Source of the DNA: Mesorhizobium amorphae CCNWGS0123
Lineage (GTDB): Bacteria > Pseudomonadota > Alphaproteobacteria > Rhizobiales > Rhizobiaceae
Assembly: GCF_001686985.1 (NCBI RefSeq)
Contig: NZ_CP015322.1
Span: 1-64,000 of the forward strand
Direction: 5' to 3'
DNA: 64,000 nt
A program made the translations under genes and the position numbers. How positions within the stretch are numbered: the stretch's first letter is position 1; each line of letters starts with the position of its first letter. Shown piece after piece: positions 53,605 to 61,778 of this stretch. The notes under the pieces were generated by a model, which was not told the DNA's origin, ran no database searches, and worked only from the letters and a program-made list of their open reading frames with translations.

Positions 53605-54786
53605 TCACCGCCTAAGCATGGCCGAAATGCCATGGCGGACAAAGGGAAGATATTGGGCAAGGCGAAGCCCCGCATGTCTTGCAAGCCGTGCCGCCGGGTG
53701 CTCGCCTGAGTAGAGACCGACAAGTATGTTTGTAGCATGATAGAGCGGTGCCGCCGACAGGCGTAGCCGGCTTTCGTATCTCTGGAGCATGTCGGGATCG
53801 GCAATGTCATGGCGGTCGCGACATGTTGTCATGATCTTATGGGCGAGTTGCTTCTGGCCGCTGAGGCCAATGTTGAAGCCATGCGCGGTCACCGGGTGCA
53901 TGCCAATGGCGGCGTCGCCGATGAGCGCGGCGCTCGGAGCCCAGAACCTGTGCGCCCACGTCGTGACCAGCGGATAGGCATGGCGGGTGCTTGCCAAGGT
54001 CATTTTTCCGAGGCGCCCGCGACACCGCTTCGTCAATTCCACCAGAAACGAATCGTCGTCGAAAGCAAGCAGTCTGTCAGCCTCGCTTGAGCGCAAAGTG
54101 ACAAGCAGCGAGGACACGCCTTCCATGAGTGGCAACATCGCTATCGTTTGATGGTGATCGAACCATTCGACTGCGATCTGGTGATGGGCGCGCTCGTGCC
54201 TCACCCGACAAATCAGCATCGAGCTGCCAACCCGATTGATGTCGGCGCCGATGCCGAGCAGACCGCGCGTGGCGGACAAACGCGAATCGGCTGCAACGAG
54301 AAGCCGAGCGGTCAATTGCCTGCCGTCAGAGAGCGTTATGACTGCTCCTGTCTCGCTGTTTTTGACACCAACGACCGAGTGGCCGCACAGTAACTGGACA
54401 TCATCTTGCAAGCGGATGATCTTGAACAAGGCATCGCGGATCCGACAATTTGGAACCAAGAACCCGAGTGGTTCCCGAGATCCGCCGGGAGAATCGAAGC
54501 ACAGCGCAAAAGGGCTCGATCCGTTGAGCACGCGCGCGCCTTGAAGTGGTGATTTGTCGGAAGCGGGGATGGCATCCCAGACGCCGAGCTCGCGAAGAAT
54601 TCTGACCGATGCGTGGGTCAGCGCGATCTCGCGACCGTCAAAAGCCGGATTTGCCAGCCTTTCGAGCGGCTGCTGTTCAATGACTGCCACCTTGAGCCGG
54701 CTCTGTGCAAGCGATGCGGCGAACGAAAGTCCGACCGGCCCGGCTCCGATGACGACGATGTCAAACCGCTCGGGGGACCCTGCCAT
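53605..54786 (-). CDS. ubiM: UbiM-like flavin hydroxylase of ubiquinone synthesis
   Basis: 393 residues in the UbiH/UbiF/UbiM family: FAD motif VVIGAGPVGLSFAASLAQ, DGREIALTHASVRILRELGV, RxxL-type RIRDALFKII, and the GD motif ALIGDAAIGMHPVTAHGFNI. These enzymes use O2 to hydroxylate the ubiquinone ring; UbiM is the alphaproteobacterial type. Its start overlaps the preceding small gene (TGATG), and that unit is preceded by a strong FNR/FixK box. It lies beside the cbb3 oxidase genes, so it likely supports quinone supply in microaerobic respiration. The exact ring position is not evident. Confidence 0.75.
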   Translation of the reverse strand: MAGSPERFDIVVIGAGPVGLSFAASLAQSRLKVAVIEQQPLERLANPAFDGREIALTHASVRILRELGVWDAIPASDKSPLQGARVLNGSSPFALCFDSPGGSREPLGFLVPNCRIRDALFKIIRLQDDVQLLCGHSVVGVKNSETGAVITLSDGRQLTARLLVAADSRLSATRGLLGIGADINRVGSSMLICRVRHERAHHQIAVEWFDHHQTIAMLPLMEGVSSLLVTLRSSEADRLLAFDDDSFLVELTKRCRGRLGKMTLASTRHAYPLVTTWAHRFWAPSAALIGDAAIGMHPVTAHGFNIGLSGQKQLAHKIMTTCRDRHDIADPDMLQRYESRLRLSAAPLYHATNILVGLYSGEHPAARLARHAGLRLAQYLPFVRHGISAMLRR

Positions 54787-55047
54787 CAGCGTGCCGCCAT
54801 CGCGTCGGATATCTGCGTGGGATGCTGCTGGAGTTGAGCCGCTAGCCGTGGATCGACGGACCTGCGTTCCAGTGCCAGCCGCATACCCTCAGGCCACTGG
54901 GCAGAAAAATGCGCATAGATCGGCAACGAACGATGGAGCCAGGAACGCGGCTGATGGGCGCCCAGCCAAGGCAGATAGCCAGCCGGCAAGCGAGATTCTC
55001 ACGTCGGCGGTTGGCTGATAGTGACGACCAAACTGTCCGTTAGACAT
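54786..55047 (-). pseudogene. Small ORF preceding ubiM, single frameshift
   Basis: ATG 55047 follows an excellent AAGGGAG ribosome site and reads MSNGQFGRHYQPTADVRIS. The likely continuation is in another frame from about 54989 (PAGYLPWLGAHQPRSWLHRS, LPIYAHFSAQWPEGMRLALE, to DAMAAR), whose stop overlaps the ubiM start. Joined, it is about 86 residues. As written the first frame ends after about 53 residues. Either a recent one-base indel, a sequencing error or a recoding site. Family unknown. Confidence 0.5.
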
Positions 55048-55100
55048 GTGTTCTCCCTTGAAAGGCTGGTCGACGAAACCATGCCGATGATGAGATAACC

Positions 55101-55114
55101 TTGATCTGGATCAG
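55101..55114. promoter_or_regulatory. FNR/FixK box (anaerobox) upstream of the ubiM operon
   Basis: TTGATCTGGATCAG matches TTGAT-N4-ATCAA at nine of ten positions. The centre lies about 60 bases before ATG 55047. A class II FNR site at -41.5 would then give a short leader of about 19 bases. The best oxygen-control box in the window. Confidence 0.8.
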
Positions 55115-55344
55115 CCAGACACGACAAAGCCGGCAACGGCGGGTTCACAGTCGGCTGGTCGTTGGCCGCGGTCTGGTCAGCTCGTATTGGAATAGCGGGC
55201 TTCCCCTTCGGTGCGGCTCTTTCTTAGCAAACGTATTCTGGCAGAACGCCCACGCAGTCCTTCGAGCGACAGCCTCAGCAGGCTGTTCCCAAGTCGACTC
55301 GGTTGACCACCGGCACCTGACAATCGTCAGCATAGCGACCTGGG

Positions 55345-55500
55345 TCAGCGTTCCGGCTTGTCGTCCCAGTCGATGAGGATGCGCTCAGCGGCCCCGTGAA
55401 TATCCTCATATTGACCACTCCTCAACGCCCACAGAAAGCCGGACAGCCCAAGAGCGCCAAGGAACAGAGCTGATGGTATGAGGTAGACGAGCGTCGTCAT
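55345..55500 (-). CDS. fixS: FixS, small cbb3-oxidase maturation protein
   Basis: 51 residues (MTTLVYLIPSALFLGALGLS...), with one membrane helix and a short acidic tail ending IDWDDKPER. This matches CcoS/FixS, needed for cofactor insertion into the cbb3 oxidase. Its start overlaps the fixI stop (TGATG). Last gene of fixGHIS. Confidence 0.9.
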   Translation of the reverse strand: MTTLVYLIPSALFLGALGLSGFLWALRSGQYEDIHGAAERILIDWDDKPER

Positions 55501-57770
55501 CACGACTGCATTGATTCGTGAATGCCGGAGCGCGTTGCCAAAGGAGCTCTCGTCACCTCGGTGGTTGCAAAGCGTTGCAGGCGCAGCGCATTTCCAATGA
55601 CAAGCAGCGACGAAGCGGACATGGCCACCGCAGCGATCAGCGGCGTGACGTGCCCTAGAATGGCTATCGGCACGGCAATGGTATTATAGACGATCGCGAT
55701 CGCGATGTTCTGGCGTATCAGCCGCCCGGCTTTCCGCGAGACGTCCAGCGCAAGAGGCACGGCCAGAAGGCTCTCGCGTAGGAATACGAAATCCGCAGCG
55801 TTGCGGCCGATGTCGGCGGCGGTGGCCGGGGCGATCGAGACATGCGCCGCGCCCAGCGCGGGCGTGTCGTTCAGACCATCGCCGACCATCATTACCCGGT
55901 GACCGTCATTGCTCAGCTGCCTGATCCGCTCGACCTTTCCTGACGGCAGGAGAGTGGGGGTAAAATGGTCGACTGGTAACGCCTCCGCGACTTCGGCGCA
56001 TGCGACGACCGTATCGCCGGACAACATTTCCACCGTAAGTCCGGCATTTTTCAACCGCGCAATGGCCGTGTCCGCGTCCGCCCGCAAGGCGTCCTCGAAT
56101 TCGAAGGATGCGACGATCGTTCCGTTTCGGGTCAGCACCGTTCCACCTGTCTTGCCTTCGGCGCCGGTCCGACCCTTGCCGCCGGCCCATCCGCGCCGGC
56201 CCAGGCGCCAGGTGTTGCCTGCGGCTGTCGCTTCGATGCCAAAACCCGGACGCTCGGTCACTTCATTGAATGTCGGTTGCCCGGCCGGGCTCGCCAGGCC
56301 GGCGATTGCTTGCGAAAGCGGATGGCGGGAATGTGCGCCCATCGCGGCGGCGAGGGCCAGCATGGCCGGATCGATGGATGACCTGTTGACGAGCCGGGGT
56401 TTTCCCAGCGTCAGAGTGCCCGTCTTGTCGAAGACCGCTGTATCGATCGTCGCCAGGCGCTCCATGGCCGAACCATCCTTGACCATGATGCCGTTTTCGA
56501 ACAGGCGCCGCGCGGCGACGACCTGCACGATCGGCACCGCGAGGCCGAGTGCGCATGGGCATGTGATGATGAGAACGGCGATGGCGATCGTCACTGCCCG
56601 ATGCCAGTCGCCGGTTGCCGCCACCCAGCCGAGGAAAGTCACGAAGGCGGTGAGATGCACCACCGGCGCATAGAGCGCCGAGACGCGGTCGGCGATCCGG
56701 CGGTAATGCGCTCGACCACCCTCGGCGGCTTCCATCAGCCTGACCATTTCCGCCAGGAAGGAGTCCTTCGCAGCAGCGGTAGCCTCGACGGTCAGCGGGC
56801 CGGTTAGATTGAGCGTGCCGGCCTGGACCCGTTCCCCTGACGCCACGGTTTTCGGTGTGCTCTCGCCGGAAACCAGCGAGCAGTCGAGATCGGAGGCTCC
56901 GCGAATGATCCTGCCGTCGACGGGGATCCTTTCGCCGGCAGCGACCAGCAGCTGCATGCCCGGTTCGATCTCGCCGACAGGCAGGTAGTCGCGTGTGCCG
57001 TCATCGCGTTGCACCATGGCGCCGCGTGCCGCCAGCCGCGCCAGGCCGTTCACAGCGGTGCGGGCACGCTCCCGCATCACGTGATCCAGCGTGCGGCCGA
57101 TCAACAGGAAGAACAGCAGCGAGACCGACGCGTCGAAATAGGCGTGCTCGCCGTGGTTGATGGTCTCGTTAAGGCTCATGGCATAGGCGAGCGAGACGCC
57201 GACCGCGATCGGCACATCCATATTCATGCGGCCGTGGCGGAGCGCATTCCAGGCCGAGCGGAAATAGATGCCGCCGGCGAAGGCGAGCGCAGGGATGGCG
57301 ATCAGCGCCGACACCCAATGGAACAGGTCCCGCGTCGCGCCTTCCGCACCTGACCAGACCGAGACCGAAAGCAGCATAATGTTGCCCGCCGCAAAGCCCG
57401 CGACCGCGACGGCGCGGATCAGTTCCGAAAGTGTCTTGTCCTTCTCGCCAACCTCGGGGTCGAACAGATGCGCCTCGTAGCCGAGCCGTCCAAGCGCGGC
57501 AACGACCGGCGGAATATCATTCCCGCGCCACTGGATCGAGACCCGTTTCGTCGACAGGTTGACGCGAACGCCCTCGACGTGATCGAGCCTGCCAAGCGCC
57601 TTCTCGATCGCCTGGATGCAGGCCGCGCAATGAACCGTCGGCACTGAAAGATCGGTCTGGTGAAGGTCATCGCCAAGCGATCGGCTCGCCAATCGGATTT
57701 CCTGGCTCGAGGGCAGGACGGATGTCTCAAGATCCAGCGCCATTTCCGCGCCCGGCGCACAACAGCTCAT
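55500..57770 (-). CDS. fixI: FixI, copper-exporting P1B-type ATPase for cbb3 oxidase
   Basis: 756 residues. N-terminal metal-binding domain (VPTVHCAACIQAIEKALG), eight membrane helices, CPC translocation motif (ITCPCALGLAVP), phosphorylation site DKTGTLTLGKPRL, HP motif (HSRHPLSQAIAG) and hinge GDGLNDTPALGAA. It supplies copper for the CuB centre. ATG 57770 overlaps the fixH stop by four bases. Intact. Confidence 0.95.
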   Translation of the reverse strand: MSCCAPGAEMALDLETSVLPSSQEIRLASRSLGDDLHQTDLSVPTVHCAACIQAIEKALGRLDHVEGVRVNLSTKRVSIQWRGNDIPPVVAALGRLGYEAHLFDPEVGEKDKTLSELIRAVAVAGFAAGNIMLLSVSVWSGAEGATRDLFHWVSALIAIPALAFAGGIYFRSAWNALRHGRMNMDVPIAVGVSLAYAMSLNETINHGEHAYFDASVSLLFFLLIGRTLDHVMRERARTAVNGLARLAARGAMVQRDDGTRDYLPVGEIEPGMQLLVAAGERIPVDGRIIRGASDLDCSLVSGESTPKTVASGERVQAGTLNLTGPLTVEATAAAKDSFLAEMVRLMEAAEGGRAHYRRIADRVSALYAPVVHLTAFVTFLGWVAATGDWHRAVTIAIAVLIITCPCALGLAVPIVQVVAARRLFENGIMVKDGSAMERLATIDTAVFDKTGTLTLGKPRLVNRSSIDPAMLALAAAMGAHSRHPLSQAIAGLASPAGQPTFNEVTERPGFGIEATAAGNTWRLGRRGWAGGKGRTGAEGKTGGTVLTRNGTIVASFEFEDALRADADTAIARLKNAGLTVEMLSGDTVVACAEVAEALPVDHFTPTLLPSGKVERIRQLSNDGHRVMMVGDGLNDTPALGAAHVSIAPATAADIGRNAADFVFLRESLLAVPLALDVSRKAGRLIRQNIAIAIVYNTIAVPIAILGHVTPLIAAVAMSASSLLVIGNALRLQRFATTEVTRAPLATRSGIHESMQS

Positions 57771-58264
57771 TGCAGCGCTCCATGGGAAACGATGACACGG
57801 CGGACTTCGCGATAGGACTTTGCGAGACCTGCGTCTGCGTCCACCTCAATGATCCAGACCCCATTCCGGAGCGTATGTCGGGCCGCGTATTCCTGGCCGG
57901 AGGCAAGGGCAAGAGTGATGGACTCGTCCCCTTTTTCGTAGGCGGGATGACGGAAGATCACCTTGACGCCGTGCAATGCGACAGGCTTGCCTGCCGCATC
58001 TGCGAGGCTGTAGCGAATCTCGCCACCGGCAATCGTCAACCGGCTCTTCCAGCCAAGTGACGCCTGAGCCCGGCCTTCCTCTGCTTTCTTGTTGAATTCC
58101 TGGCTCGCCACATAGCTATTTTCGACGACGAGCCCGGTCCAGCTTGTGTTGGCGAGCGTCGCCATGATCAGATTGACCGCGATGACCACCCCAAAAAAGG
58201 CAAGGATGGTGAATAGCATGTGCCGGCCGGTGAATTCGCGGGATTTCTGCGTATTCGCGCTCAT
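57767..58264 (-). CDS. fixH: FixH, cbb3-oxidase assembly membrane protein
   Basis: 165 residues with one N-terminal membrane helix (HMLFTILAFFGVVIAVNLIM) and a periplasmic beta domain (NSYVASQEFNKKAEEGRAQA, VKVIFRHPAYEKGDESITLA). Part of the FixGHIS maturation set. Four-base overlaps with fixG and fixI. Confidence 0.92.
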   Translation of the reverse strand: MSANTQKSREFTGRHMLFTILAFFGVVIAVNLIMATLANTSWTGLVVENSYVASQEFNKKAEEGRAQASLGWKSRLTIAGGEIRYSLADAAGKPVALHGVKVIFRHPAYEKGDESITLALASGQEYAARHTLRNGVWIIEVDADAGLAKSYREVRRVIVSHGALQ

Positions 58265-59820
58265 CTGGCGGTCTCCGGTGCGTTGAAAGTGGCGGTGTAT
58301 TCGTCCGACTCGAAACTCGCCTTGTCCTCGACCCGGAACGTGAAGATTTGCGCTGCGCCGTGGATCTGATCCGCCGGCTGGCGCACAAAGATTTTCAACA
58401 TTTTCAGGCGGTCGGGCTCGACCGGAATGGCAAAGGAACGACCTGCCGCGATATCGTCGCCGACCACGCTCATGTCAGCCCCTTGCAACGCCTGCATCGT
58501 GACGACGATCGTCCTTGGCTCGGGGATCATGTTGAGCAGCTTAACGGTGTAGCCGTTGCGGATGGATCCATCGGACAGCGTCACGAATTGCGGGTTGCGG
58601 TCGTGAAGCACGTTCACTTCGAGCCGGTTGCGGGTCATCAGAGAATAGAGCAGTCCGATGCCGACCAGTGACCACAAGCCCGTGTAGACATAGATGCGCG
58701 GCCTAAAGATCTTGCGCAGCTGGAAATGCGCCAGATTATCGATGAAACGTCCGTCAGCGGTCCTTACAAGCGATGGATTGACCAGCGTGGCGCCCCCCGT
58801 CATAGCAAGAGCCATGTTCGCATTGTAATCGTCGAGCGTGGCGTAGGAGATCAGCCCTCGCTCCTTGCCGAGCTTATCCATGACGCCGTCGCAAGCGTCG
58901 ATGCAAAGCGCACAGGTGATGCATTCGAGTTGCTGGCCGTCGCGGATATCGATGCCCATGGGGCAGACGGCGACGCAGGCGTTGCAATCGACGCAGTCAC
59001 CGACCGACTGCCCCGCGGCTTGCACCTTCTTGGCGTGGCGCGAGCGCGGTTCGCCGCGCCAATCATTATAGGTAACGGTCAGCGAACTCTCGTCGAGCAT
59101 GGCTGCCTGGATGCGCGGCCAGGGACACATGTAGGTGCAGATCTGCTCGCGCATCAGCCCGCCGAACGTGTAGGTGGTCGCTGTCAGCACCGCGACAGTG
59201 ATGTAGGCTACCGGTGCGGCACTGCCAGTAAAGACGTCATGAAACAAGGTAGGCGCATCGGAGAAATAGAAGATCCAGGCGCCACCGGTCGCCACCGCGA
59301 TCAGCAACCAGATGAAATGCTTGGCCGTGCGCAAGACCAGCTTGCGTGCGCTCCAGGGTCCGGCGTCGAGTTTCATGCGGGCATTGCGATCGCCTTCGAT
59401 AGCTCGCTCGACGACCAGGAACAGATCAACCCAAACGGTTTGCGGACATGTATAGCCGCACCAGGCGCGGCCAACCGTGGATGTGATCAGGAAAAGGCCA
59501 AAGCCGGCCATGACGAGAAGGCCTGCTACGTAGTAGAATTCCTGCGGCCAAATCTCGATGAAGAAGACATAGAAGCGGCGGTTGGCGAGATCGATCAGCA
59601 CAGCCTGATCGGGGGCAAATGGCCCGCGATCCCATCGCAGCCAAGGGGTCAGGTAATAGGTACCAAGCGTGATCGCCATCACCAGCCATTTGAACCGGCG
59701 AAAGCTGCCTGTGGCGCGTTTGGGGAAGATCTTCTTGCGCGCGGCATAGAGTGGTTGTCGTAGCTTGGCGGAGTTGGCCGCCTCGGCTTCCAGCCGTTCT
59801 GTCTGCCTATTATCAAGCAC
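58261..59820 (-). CDS. fixG: FixG, membrane iron-sulfur protein for oxidase maturation
   Basis: 519 residues: five membrane helices, the motif WCGYTCPQTVWVDLF, two [4Fe-4S] cysteine clusters (CVDCNACVAVCPMGI and CITCALCIDACD), and a C-terminal Ig-like domain (RNRLEVNVLHDRNPQFVTLS). CcoG/FixG is thought to reduce copper for oxidase assembly. First gene of fixGHIS; an FNR-type box lies 104 bases upstream of ATG 59820. Confidence 0.95.
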   Translation of the reverse strand: MLDNRQTERLEAEAANSAKLRQPLYAARKKIFPKRATGSFRRFKWLVMAITLGTYYLTPWLRWDRGPFAPDQAVLIDLANRRFYVFFIEIWPQEFYYVAGLLVMAGFGLFLITSTVGRAWCGYTCPQTVWVDLFLVVERAIEGDRNARMKLDAGPWSARKLVLRTAKHFIWLLIAVATGGAWIFYFSDAPTLFHDVFTGSAAPVAYITVAVLTATTYTFGGLMREQICTYMCPWPRIQAAMLDESSLTVTYNDWRGEPRSRHAKKVQAAGQSVGDCVDCNACVAVCPMGIDIRDGQQLECITCALCIDACDGVMDKLGKERGLISYATLDDYNANMALAMTGGATLVNPSLVRTADGRFIDNLAHFQLRKIFRPRIYVYTGLWSLVGIGLLYSLMTRNRLEVNVLHDRNPQFVTLSDGSIRNGYTVKLLNMIPEPRTIVVTMQALQGADMSVVGDDIAAGRSFAIPVEPDRLKMLKIFVRQPADQIHGAAQIFTFRVEDKASFESDEYTATFNAPETAR

Positions 59821-59923
59821 GAGAAGCTCCCGTCACCAGCGACGATTTCGCCGAAAGCCAGGCCCATCGGTTCTGGCTGATGCCCGCGTTGAGCAAGCTT
59901 GCCGTATGGCGGGCAGCGATGCG

Positions 59924-59937
59924 TTGATGCAGGTCAG
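59924..59937. promoter_or_regulatory. FNR/FixK box upstream of fixG
   Basis: TTGATGCAGGTCAG matches eight of ten positions of TTGAT-N4-ATCAA, 104 bases before the fixG start. Consistent with microaerobic activation of fixGHIS separately from fixNOQP. Confidence 0.62.
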
Positions 59938-59960
59938 TCGCCCGATGCCGCGATGCAGTC

Positions 59961-59984
59961 GAGGCCCGGCGCGCGCCGGGCCTC
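59961..59984. terminator. Perfect 24-base GC palindrome after fixP
   Basis: Arms GAGGCCCGGCGC and GCGCCGGGCCTC touch without a loop, 41 bases past the fixP stop. It would form a very stable hairpin ending the fixNOQP transcript, though no T-run follows. It lies just upstream of the fixG box, insulating the two operons. Confidence 0.5.
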
Positions 59985-60024
59985 GTCGCTTGGCGGGAGG
60001 GGGGTCGAGAATAGGCTTGGGTTA

Positions 60025-60891
60025 CTATTCTCCGCCGCCAAGCGAATGGACATAGACTGCAAGCTCCTTGACTTTGGTCTCGCCGAGCCGCCCGATCCAG
60101 GCCGGCATCACGCCCTGTTTCGGCGCGCGGACCTGGGCGGCGATGGCCGTCTCGCCCGGTCCATAAAGCCAGATCGCATCGGTCAGATCGGGAGCGCCGA
60201 GTTCCTTGTTGCCCTTTGCATTGTCGCCATGACAGGCGACGCAATTTTCGGCAAAGACCTTGGCGCCTGGCTCGATGAGGCTTGCGTCCTGGACCTTGCC
60301 GGAAAGGCTGGCCACGTATGCGCTCACCTGAGCAATCTGGTCAGGGGTGATGATGTCACCGAAGGCCGGCATTTCCGAGATCCGCGTGTCAGTATCGGAC
60401 GCGAAGCGGATTCCGTGCGTGATCGTCTGCTGGATCTGCTCGGCCTTGCCGCCCCACAACCAGTCGTCGTCATTGAGATTGGGAAAGCCCTTGGAGCCCT
60501 GGGCACCGGAGCCATGACATTGGACGCAATTGACCTTGAAGGCGGCGCCACCGGCGGCGACCGCGAATTCGCGCAAGCCATCGTCCGCGGCAATCTCCGA
60601 GACGCTCTTGGACCCTACCGCCTCGACATATTTGCCCTTGGCGGCTTCGGCCACCGCCAGATCGTTCTTGACCTGGTTGCGGCTGGAATAGCCGAGCACA
60701 CCTTTCGTCGCCGAGTTCAGCAGCGGCCATGCCGGATAGGCGATGGTGTAGCCGATCGCCCAGACAATCGTGACGTAGAAGGTTACGACCCACCAGCGCG
60801 GAAGCGGGGTGTTCAGCTCCCTGATACCGTCCCAATCATGACCAGTCGTGGAGACTCCCGACACTTCGTCGATGTGCTCGTTGTTGCTCAT
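60025..60891 (-). CDS. fixP: FixP, diheme c-type cytochrome subunit of cbb3 oxidase
   Basis: 288 residues. N-terminal membrane helix (WWVVTFYVTIVWAIGYTIAY) and two heme c sites (CVQCHGSGAQG and CVACHGDNAKG) with distal Met residues (for example MPAFGD, MPAWIG). It passes electrons from cytochrome bc1 to FixO/FixN. Overlaps fixQ by four bases. Confidence 0.95.
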   Translation of the reverse strand: MSNNEHIDEVSGVSTTGHDWDGIRELNTPLPRWWVVTFYVTIVWAIGYTIAYPAWPLLNSATKGVLGYSSRNQVKNDLAVAEAAKGKYVEAVGSKSVSEIAADDGLREFAVAAGGAAFKVNCVQCHGSGAQGSKGFPNLNDDDWLWGGKAEQIQQTITHGIRFASDTDTRISEMPAFGDIITPDQIAQVSAYVASLSGKVQDASLIEPGAKVFAENCVACHGDNAKGNKELGAPDLTDAIWLYGPGETAIAAQVRAPKQGVMPAWIGRLGETKVKELAVYVHSLGGGE

Positions 60892-61043
60892 GATCTGCCG
60901 TCCTCAAGGGGAATCTGGGCAGCTTCGTCGGCCATCTTGCGGCTGCCGGGGCGGAGCGCGAAGGCAATTGCACCGACAAAGAAAAGCGCCATGGCGACCA
61001 GACCCCAGCTGTCGGCAAACTCTCGCATCAAATTGTAATCCAT
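60888..61043 (-). CDS. fixQ: FixQ, small cbb3-oxidase subunit
   Basis: 51 residues: MDYNLMREFADSWGLVAMAL start, one membrane helix, and a polar tail DEAAQIPLEDGRS. This matches CcoQ/FixQ, which stabilises the cbb3 complex. It lies 12 bases after fixO and overlaps fixP. Confidence 0.92.
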   Translation of the reverse strand: MDYNLMREFADSWGLVAMALFFVGAIAFALRPGSRKMADEAAQIPLEDGRS

Positions 61044-61055
61044 GGATAAAGCTCC

Positions 61056-61778
61056 TCAGCGGTAGCCGGTGGCTTCGTCGTAGTTCTTGAAATCGACCAG
61101 CGTGCCGAGCATCTGCAGATAGGCGACGAGGGCATCCATTTCGGTGACTTGTTGCGGGTTGCCGTCAAAGTCGCCGATCTTGGCTTTGGGATAGCGGGCC
61201 TCAAGGCCGGATGTGTCGGCGCTGGGATCGGCCTGCGCCATCAGGTCGACATTGGCGTGCGCGATCATGTCATCGTTGTAAGGGACACCGACACGCCTGT
61301 TGGCGACCAGATGCGTCGAGAAGTCCTTCACGTCGATCGATGCGTCTTTGAGGAACGCGTAGCTCGGCATGATCGATTCCGGCACCACCGAACGCGGATC
61401 CGTAAGGTGCTCGACGTGCCATACATTCGAGTAGCGGTCACCGACCCGTGCGAGATCCGGCCCCGTGCGCTTCGATCCCCATTGGAACGGGTGATCGTAC
61501 ATCGACTCGGCGGCGAGACTATAGTGACCGTAGCGCTCGACTTCGTCGCGGAACGGCCTGATCATCTGGCTGTGGCAGAGATAACAGCCCTCGCGCACAT
61601 AGATGTTGCGCCCGACAAGTTCGAGCGGCGAATAGGGACGCATGCCCTCCACCTTCTCGATCGTGTTGTCGAGATAGAAGAGCGGTGCGATCTCAACGAT
61701 GCCGCCGACGGTCACTACAAGAAGGGAACCAACGAGAAGAAGCGAGGCGTTCTTCTCGATGATTGCGTGTTTGTCCAT
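61056..61778 (-). CDS. fixO: FixO, monoheme c-type cytochrome subunit of cbb3 oxidase
   Basis: 240 residues from ATG 61778, which overlaps the fixN stop (TGATG). N-terminal membrane helix (ASLLLVGSLLVVTVGGIVEI) and one heme c site CYLCHSQMIRPFRDE. The family block YGHYSLAAESMYDHPFQWGS with KRTGPDLARVGDRYSN is intact. A start three codons upstream is possible. Confidence 0.95.
   Translation of the reverse strand: MDKHAIIEKNASLLLVGSLLVVTVGGIVEIAPLFYLDNTIEKVEGMRPYSPLELVGRNIYVREGCYLCHSQMIRPFRDEVERYGHYSLAAESMYDHPFQWGSKRTGPDLARVGDRYSNVWHVEHLTDPRSVVPESIMPSYAFLKDASIDVKDFSTHLVANRRVGVPYNDDMIAHANVDLMAQADPSADTSGLEARYPKAKIGDFDGNPQQVTEMDALVAYLQMLGTLVDFKNYDEATGYR

Noticed and set aside
55145..55333. 62-residue minus-strand frame between the ubiM box and fixS
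   Set aside because: No ribosome site or recognisable fold, and a composition like non-coding sequence.
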